DNA of 11,299 nt, taken from the NCBI GenBank assembly GCA_937959315.1, contig CALGRC010000216.1, positions 1 through 11,299 on the forward strand, in the 5' to 3' direction. Of the stretch, positions 6,010-11,299 are shown one piece after another. The position numbers and the translations under genes were made by a program. This DNA comes from an uncultured Clostridia bacterium (GTDB lineage: Bacteria > Bacillota > Clostridia > UMGS1810). A model generated the notes under the pieces. That model did not search any database and was not told the DNA's origin. It saw only the letters and a program-made list of their open reading frames with translations. Numbering within the stretch: the first letter of the stretch is position 1; the number at the start of each line of letters is the position of its first letter.

Positions 6010-9000
6010 ATGTTAAAAAAGATAAGCGCAGTACTTGCGGGTATAATGCTTTTGGGCAGTTTGCCGACCATATCGGTTATTGCCGATACTGTTGAAACAA
6101 CAGTATTTGAAGATAAATATAGCTATGCCGACAATCAGGGATTAGAGGCAGCATATGAGGTGTCAGAGGGGCAGGAAGGAAGAGTATCGCTTGGTACAGA
6201 GGGAGAGAACCGCGTACTTAACGTAAATCTTGTGCCTCCGGACGGTACGACTATGATCACAAAAAAATTTGACAGCTTGTACAGTGCGGGTGATATAACT
6301 CTGAACTACAGCGTAAAGCCCGCACAGGGACTGACAACAATGTTTTACCTGCTAAAAGACAATGACGTACAGGAATTTCCGAGATTTGAAACAGATGGAA
6401 AAATGTATTTGGATTGGAACGGAACGGTAGTCGGCGACTATACTGCGGGTATTTGGTATGATGTCACGGTAAAATTAAGTCTTGACGATCAAACATATGA
6501 TATCAGCGTACAGAAACAGGGAAGCGGTGAAGCACCGTTAACAAAAACAGGTGTATCGACAGGTCTTTCTGGAGTGAATGGCTTGAGAATGCAGGTGTGG
6601 ACTGCTTCGGGAGGACCAACCTGCTTTGACAATGTATCTGTGAAGCACAAAAGCAAAGAGACCAAACCCGCTCTTCCATATACACAGGATTTTGAAAGCG
6701 GGAATGCAGATGGAATGAATTTAACTAATGCAGGAGCAACAGGCTGCGGAGTAGTTGATGAGGATGGGAATAAGGTTTACAGGCTTGGATGGGCACAGGA
6801 CAACGGAGCGCCGCAGTTGACAAGAAAACTCGGAGGGCTTACGGACGGAAAACTGTATATTGATGCGGATTTGAAGCCGATGGGAAACAGCAAAAATCAA
6901 ACGCAGATATTTATGAATATCACAAAGCCTGACGGCAATGCAGATTGCAAGAATCTGATTGGATTTGAAAGTTCAACAGGTGTGCGTTCCGGTTGGGATG
7001 GTCCTGAACTGTTATCCTCATATACGAAGGGAACATGGTATCACGTCAATATAGTTATCGATGTTGCAACGGGTAAAATGAACGCTACAATCAGTGACGG
7101 GGCAGGAACAGAAGGCGCGGTGACCGATGTACAGATATATGATGCAGGGTCTGCTATTAAAGATGTATATTTTCAAATTTGGACAGGCGGCGAAGATGAA
7201 TTTGTCTATATTGACAATGTAGTGATGAATGATACGGCGGAAGTAGTAGATCCACAACCGCCCATTCCGCCGGATGAACCCCAGACAATAACTTTGCCGT
7301 ATCAGCAGGATTTTGAGAATGTTGAGCAGAATGCGATGAAAATGGGCGTAGGTGTGATAGGGGAGAACGGAAAGATTGTTACCGAAGAGAATGGAAATAA
7401 GGTATTTGCAGTTATTGGTACGGGGGCGAATGGTGCGCCGGAACTTCAATTTGATACCCCAGATATTTCAGACGGAAAATTTGGTATAGAAGCGGATATG
7501 AAATTGACTGGTACAGGGTGCGATTCTCTGGTTCTCCTGCGTTATGATGATGGACTTACTCAGGCAGCTTTGTTTGATATTGACGATGGAATATTTGTTG
7601 ATTGGAGATCAGCAACATATAAAAACGGCGCTTTTGCTGTTGAACAGTGGTATCATGTAAAGATCAATCTTGACGTAGATGAAGGGCTTATGGACGCAAT
7701 GATTACTGCAACTGACGGCGGAGTGTATACTGTGAAAGACTATCGTTATGATAACCAGCACAGAACAATAAAGAGTGTGAATTTCCAAATATGGAGCGAC
7801 AGCGGAACCACATATGTTGATAATGTCAAGGTAACAAGAAATCCATCGCCGATTAGTGCGCCGCAGGTATTTACGCTTCCTGTAACAGAGACATTTGACG
7901 GATACAGTGATATGGACGCACTTGCGGAAAAGTGGGCTATGAATGAAGTTACGAAGAATTTAGCCTGTCTGGACGGTACTGACACCGATAAGAATTTGAA
8001 ACTGACGCTGACCAAAACAGAAGGTACCGTAATGGCGACATATGGATTTAATGAGAAACTGAATGATGGATTTTTGAAGGTGACATTTGACGTTATACCG
8101 TCCGGTACCGCCTGCACACTCATTGCTTTATATGATGCAAACAACCAAAGCTGTCCGATGTTCTTCTTTAGCGGCGGTTTTGTATATGGCGCAACAGCTT
8201 GGGATGGAGACGTCGGGGCGAGGTTCGGTTCGTTCAAGGCTGATGAATGCTATACTTGTGAAGCTATCATAGATTTTGAAACGGGCAAAATGGATCTCAG
8301 CTACAAAAAGAAGGATGCAGCAGATAATACGAAAGCCCAAAAAAGCGTCATGCTGGCGAGTACATGGGGTGAGCGTGCTGATATATGGAGATTCCTGTTC
8401 CAGTTATGGGAAGCAACGGACGGAAGTTCAAATCTTGACAATTTAAGAGTGGAATATGCGGATCCAGATCCGATACTTGATATAAATAAAGTTGTATTTA
8501 AGAAAAATGGAGTAGTACAGAGTGATAGAATGAAGCTTAATCCGCTTACAGATGAAATTGTAATTGATTTCGGAACAAGAACGCTTCATGACACTGTAAG
8601 AAACGGTGTTTCTGTTAAGACGGCAGATAATACTCCGATTGAAATAGATTACACATTTGAAGGAACAAAGTGTATTATTAAGCTGATAGATGGATTGAAT
8701 CAGAATGCACAATATGTTTTGACAATATCTAAGGATATACAGAATATAATCGGTGCGAAAGCGCGTGAGGATTTAAACGTAAACTTTGGAACAACGACCG
8801 GGAATTTGTGTGTAACCGAAAGAACATTCGCAGCAGACGAAACAGATATCACAACTCTGGCTGCTTTGAAAAATGCGGCAGAGCCGATTTTGTCGATAGA
8901 CTATGAGAATGGTACGGAACAGCCGCAAACAATGCTTGTGCTTATAAACAGCTACAAGGATAATCAACTTTTAAAATGTCATGTTGAAAAAATGGAGCTT

Positions 9001-9156
9001 GCCGCAGATGAAAAGTTTGGCGTCAGACAGGTGAATGCTGCCGGAAAGTATGAAAACGATGCGGATGAAGTCAGTGTAATGATTTGGGACGGACTCACTG
9101 CAATTCGCCGCCTTATCGGAGGAATACATTTGAGTGATTCAGTCATTCAAAACTGA
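6010..9156 (+). CDS. Secreted protein with four tandem LamG/ConA-like domains, an Ig-like domain and a C-terminal module
   Basis: ATG 6010 follows AAGGAGG (5994-6000) by nine bases, 54 bases after the hydrolase stop; 1048 residues. A signal peptide covers about 1-25 (cleavage after VIA). Four related units of about 190-200 residues follow: about 30-215, 222-412, 429-615 and 623-816. Units 2 and 3 open with LPY-x-QDFE and unit 4 with LPVTETFD. They share G-KLYIDADLKP-like, WYHV-IDV-G-MNA and VYFQIW...YIDNV patterns, typical of concanavalin-A/LamG-like beta-sandwiches. A Pro-rich linker (about 414-428) separates units 2 and 3. An Ig/SbsA-like domain (about 822-930) and a C-terminal module (about 932-1048, with SVMIWDGL near the end) close the protein. 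No catalytic motif is seen. A carbohydrate-binding or surface role is inferred from the fold and the hydrolase neighbour. Its first unit lacks the FENY motif kept in the paralogue at 9171. Confidence 0.8.
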   Translation: MLKKISAVLAGIMLLGSLPTISVIADTVETTVFEDKYSYADNQGLEAAYEVSEGQEGRVSLGTEGENRVLNVNLVPPDGTTMITKKFDSLYSAGDITLNYSVKPAQGLTTMFYLLKDNDVQEFPRFETDGKMYLDWNGTVVGDYTAGIWYDVTVKLSLDDQTYDISVQKQGSGEAPLTKTGVSTGLSGVNGLRMQVWTASGGPTCFDNVSVKHKSKETKPALPYTQDFESGNADGMNLTNAGATGCGVVDEDGNKVYRLGWAQDNGAPQLTRKLGGLTDGKLYIDADLKPMGNSKNQTQIFMNITKPDGNADCKNLIGFESSTGVRSGWDGPELLSSYTKGTWYHVNIVIDVATGKMNATISDGAGTEGAVTDVQIYDAGSAIKDVYFQIWTGGEDEFVYIDNVVMNDTAEVVDPQPPIPPDEPQTITLPYQQDFENVEQNAMKMGVGVIGENGKIVTEENGNKVFAVIGTGANGAPELQFDTPDISDGKFGIEADMKLTGTGCDSLVLLRYDDGLTQAALFDIDDGIFVDWRSATYKNGAFAVEQWYHVKINLDVDEGLMDAMITATDGGVYTVKDYRYDNQHRTIKSVNFQIWSDSGTTYVDNVKVTRNPSPISAPQVFTLPVTETFDGYSDMDALAEKWAMNEVTKNLACLDGTDTDKNLKLTLTKTEGTVMATYGFNEKLNDGFLKVTFDVIPSGTACTLIALYDANNQSCPMFFFSGGFVYGATAWDGDVGARFGSFKADECYTCEAIIDFETGKMDLSYKKKDAADNTKAQKSVMLASTWGERADIWRFLFQLWEATDGSSNLDNLRVEYADPDPILDINKVVFKKNGVVQSDRMKLNPLTDEIVIDFGTRTLHDTVRNGVSVKTADNTPIEIDYTFEGTKCIIKLIDGLNQNAQYVLTISKDIQNIIGAKAREDLNVNFGTTTGNLCVTERTFAADETDITTLAALKNAAEPILSIDYENGTEQPQTMLVLINSYKDNQLLKCHVEKMELAADEKFGVRQVNAAGKYENDADEVSVMIWDGLTAIRRLIGGIHLSDSVIQN
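6379..6971 (+). repeat. 593-bp direct repeat, copy 1 (identical to 9585-10177)
   Basis: Reading both copies line by line I find no difference over 593 bases, at a constant offset of 3206. The block runs from the second half of LamG-like unit 1 through the first half of unit 2. Identity breaks sharply at both edges: the next 79 bases downstream contain about 18 differences by hand count, and 69 bases upstream contain about 7. Confidence 0.95.
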
Positions 9157-9170
9157 GAAGGGGTATAGCT

Positions 9171-11273
9171 ATGCTGAGACACATTTTAGGTAACCGGGCG
9201 AAATCAGAGAAGACGTTCAAAAAAATAAGCGCGGCACTTGCAAGCATCATGCTGATAGGAAGTTTTTCGGCAATATCGACTTTTGCCGCTCCTGTTGAAA
9301 CAACAGTGTTTGAGGACAATTTTGAGAATTATACCGATGCTCAGGATGTGGAAAGAGCATACGCGGTGTCAGAAGGGCAGAACGGCAGAGTGGCTCTCGG
9401 TGCAGAGGGGGATAATCATGTCATTAACGTAAATCTTGTGTCGCCGGATGATACTACGATGGTTACGAAAAATTTTGACAACTTATACAGCACGGGAAAT
9501 ATTATTTTGAATTATAGCGTAAAGCCCGCACAGGGACTGACAACAATGTTTTACCTGATAAAAGACGGCGCTGTACAGGAATTCCCGAGATTTGAAACAG
9601 ATGGAAAAATGTATTTGGATTGGAACGGAACGGTAGTCGGCGACTATACTGCGGGTATTTGGTATGATGTCACGGTAAAATTAAGTCTTGACGATCAAAC
9701 ATATGATATCAGCGTACAGAAACAGGGAAGCGGTGAAGCACCGTTAACAAAAACAGGTGTATCGACAGGTCTTTCTGGAGTGAATGGCTTGAGAATGCAG
9801 GTGTGGACTGCTTCGGGAGGACCAACCTGCTTTGACAATGTATCTGTGAAGCACAAAAGCAAAGAGACCAAACCCGCTCTTCCATATACACAGGATTTTG
9901 AAAGCGGGAATGCAGATGGAATGAATTTAACTAATGCAGGAGCAACAGGCTGCGGAGTAGTTGATGAGGATGGGAATAAGGTTTACAGGCTTGGATGGGC
10001 ACAGGACAACGGAGCGCCGCAGTTGACAAGAAAACTCGGAGGGCTTACGGACGGAAAACTGTATATTGATGCGGATTTGAAGCCGATGGGAAACAGCAAA
10101 AATCAAACGCAGATATTTATGAATATCACAAAGCCTGACGGCAATGCAGATTGCAAGAATCTGATTGGATTTGAAAGCCCAACAGGAGTACGTTGTGGTT
10201 GGGGAGGTCCCGAATTGTTAGCTTCATATACGAAGGGGATATGGTATCATGTTGCTATGATTATTGATGTTGCCTCAGGAAGAATGACCGCTACAATCAG
10301 CGACGGAACTGGAACAGAAGGAACGGTGACAGATATACAGGTATATGACGCTGGGGCTGCTGTTAAAGATGTATATTTTCAAATTTGGACAGGTAGCGAG
10401 GATGAATTTGTCTATATTGATAATATTGTGATGAAACATGAAAAAAGTTTTCCGTACTTGCAAGACTTTGAGGCTGTAAATGCGAATGGCATGGTACTTG
10501 AAGGCGGTGACTCGCGTTTTTGTAAGGTGGTGGATTGCCTAGAAGGATATGGAAAAGTATACAGATTGGCATCTGCTGATGGATTTGGTACCCCTTCTTT
10601 AAAAAAATATGTGGGCAGACTAACTGGGGGAAAACTTGGTATTGAAGCGGATTTGAAACCGGCGGGTAAGGAAAACTGTCAAGCGAATATTTTCCTCACT
10701 GTGACGAATCCAGATGGTAGTACAGAGTATTGCAATTTGATGGGTTTCAGCTGTGAAACCGGTGTGCGAATTGGGTGGAACGGTACGGAACTGCTTGAAG
10801 ATTATGATGGAAACTCATGGTATCATATACGTTTGGTAATTGATGTAGCCTCTGGAGTTATGGATACGTTAATATACGATGGCAAGGGGAATGTTGGAAG
10901 CGCTTTTAAAGTAAATGTGTTTGAAGCAGGGGCAATTATAGAGAATGTTTATTTTCAGAGGTGGGGAAACGCATTTGGGGTATTATACCTTGATAATGTC
11001 AATATGACAGATAATCCGGCTGAAATTTTGAAAGATGGTATGGAGATTGACATCCAGGGCGATATGAAGGAGATAACCACGCTGGAGGAATTGAAAGCTG
11101 CAGAGAAACTGAATATAAGTGTTGCCTATGAAAATTATACACAGCATTCTGTGAACGCAAATGTATATATTGCGTGCTTTGAAAATGATCATTTGACAAG
11201 TTTAAAACAGAGAGAATTAAACTGTGCCATCCCAACAAAAATGGACACAGAAAAGCTTCAAAAAACGGAATGA
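9171..11273 (+). CDS. Paralogous secreted protein with three LamG/ConA-like domains; C-terminus apparently frameshifted
   Basis: ATG 9171 follows AAGGGG by seven bases and the preceding stop by 14, so translation is probably coupled. There are 700 residues. The N-terminus carries an 18-residue basic extension before a signal core like that of the paralogue (KKISAALASIMLIGSF), with cleavage near residue 39-40. Three units of about 190 residues follow: about 41-232, 237-422 and 427-615. Each has the QDFE or FEDNFENY opening and the VYFQ-W...LDNV or YIDNV end. Unlike the gene at 6010 it has no fourth unit and no Ig-like domain, and passes straight into the C-terminal module (about 630 on; ITTLEELKAAEK matches ITTLAALKNAAEP of the paralogue). 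The module stops early at TGA 11271; the other frame continues it (see 11264-11299). The function is inferred as glycan-binding or surface-associated and non-catalytic. Confidence 0.8.
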   Translation: MLRHILGNRAKSEKTFKKISAALASIMLIGSFSAISTFAAPVETTVFEDNFENYTDAQDVERAYAVSEGQNGRVALGAEGDNHVINVNLVSPDDTTMVTKNFDNLYSTGNIILNYSVKPAQGLTTMFYLIKDGAVQEFPRFETDGKMYLDWNGTVVGDYTAGIWYDVTVKLSLDDQTYDISVQKQGSGEAPLTKTGVSTGLSGVNGLRMQVWTASGGPTCFDNVSVKHKSKETKPALPYTQDFESGNADGMNLTNAGATGCGVVDEDGNKVYRLGWAQDNGAPQLTRKLGGLTDGKLYIDADLKPMGNSKNQTQIFMNITKPDGNADCKNLIGFESPTGVRCGWGGPELLASYTKGIWYHVAMIIDVASGRMTATISDGTGTEGTVTDIQVYDAGAAVKDVYFQIWTGSEDEFVYIDNIVMKHEKSFPYLQDFEAVNANGMVLEGGDSRFCKVVDCLEGYGKVYRLASADGFGTPSLKKYVGRLTGGKLGIEADLKPAGKENCQANIFLTVTNPDGSTEYCNLMGFSCETGVRIGWNGTELLEDYDGNSWYHIRLVIDVASGVMDTLIYDGKGNVGSAFKVNVFEAGAIIENVYFQRWGNAFGVLYLDNVNMTDNPAEILKDGMEIDIQGDMKEITTLEELKAAEKLNISVAYENYTQHSVNANVYIACFENDHLTSLKQRELNCAIPTKMDTEKLQKTE
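9585..10177 (+). repeat. 593-bp direct repeat, copy 2 (identical to 6379-6971)
   Basis: Second copy of the identical block. It covers the second half of unit 1 and the first half of unit 2 of the 700-residue protein, in the same frame as in the paralogue, so both proteins share the same stretch of about 197 residues there. Confidence 0.95.
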
Positions 11274-11299
11274 ATCGTATTCTTTCTTTTGTTTTCGAA
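11264..11299 (+). pseudogene. Out-of-frame continuation of the C-terminal module of the 9171 gene, cut by window end
   Basis: One extra A in the A6 run at 11260-11265 would read through the TGA at 11271 into NGMNRILSFVFE, open to the last base. ILSFVFE lines up with VSVMIWD at the end of the paralogous module, with conservative hydrophobic and acidic matches. The gene is therefore probably frameshifted by one base, unless this is a sequencing error or ribosomal/transcriptional slippage. Confidence 0.5.

Noticed and set aside
6503..6685. Minus-strand frame repeated identically at 9709-9891
   Set aside because: The two copies are identical only because they lie within the 593-bp duplicated tract; they are antisense shadows of the LamG-like genes.
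1..11299. tRNA, rRNA, CRISPR array or phage attachment site
   Set aside because: I saw no cloverleaf-like or rRNA-like sequence, no regularly spaced short repeats and no integrase; the only repeats are the IS ends and the gene-internal duplication.

Overview
The window looks like chromosome from an anaerobic Firmicute, probably a gut-type member of the Clostridia. The reasons are moderate A+T content, strong AGGAGG-type ribosome binding sites, Clostridia-like signal peptides, very long multidomain secreted proteins, and an ATPase of the AAA/DUF4143 type that is common in such genomes. Genus cannot be told from the sequence.

Layout. (1) 1-1203: 3' part of a DUF4143-type ATPase gene, closed by a strong hairpin terminator at 1211-1245. 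(2) 1259-1407: a good promoter, ribosome binding site and start codon lead into a 26-codon reading frame whose stop lies inside an insertion-sequence end, so this is probably the stump of a disrupted gene. (3) 1403-2577: a complete insertion sequence of about 1.18 kb. It has imperfect terminal inverted repeats and a minus-strand DDE transposase with two N-terminal zinc-ribbon-like cysteine clusters and an IS6/IS240-like catalytic core. Its transposase leader contains an inverted repeat able to hide the ribosome binding site in read-through RNA, and it carries a plausible outward promoter. (4) 2608-5955: a secreted multidomain clan GH-A-like glycoside hydrolase with a C-terminal CBM9-like domain. 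(5) 6010-9156 and 9171-11273: two paralogous secreted proteins built from tandem repeats of about 190-200 residues that look like concanavalin-A/LamG-type beta-sandwiches, with a shared C-terminal module.

Genes 4 and 5 lie on the plus strand with gaps of 54 and 14 bases and probably form one operon for an extracellular polysaccharide-handling system: one catalytic enzyme and two apparently non-catalytic, probably glycan-binding or surface proteins. The substrate cannot be read from the sequence. The insertion sequence ends only 16 bases before the ribosome binding site of the hydrolase gene, so the original promoter has been displaced or lost and the operon may now depend on the element.

The strongest unusual signals are: a 593-base block that is identical between the two paralogues although their flanks have diverged (recent gene conversion or recombination); an apparent one-base frameshift at an A6 run that cuts off the C-terminal module of the last protein, with the other frame open to the window end; the insulating hairpin in the transposase leader; and the gene disruption and promoter replacement at the two ends of the insertion sequence.
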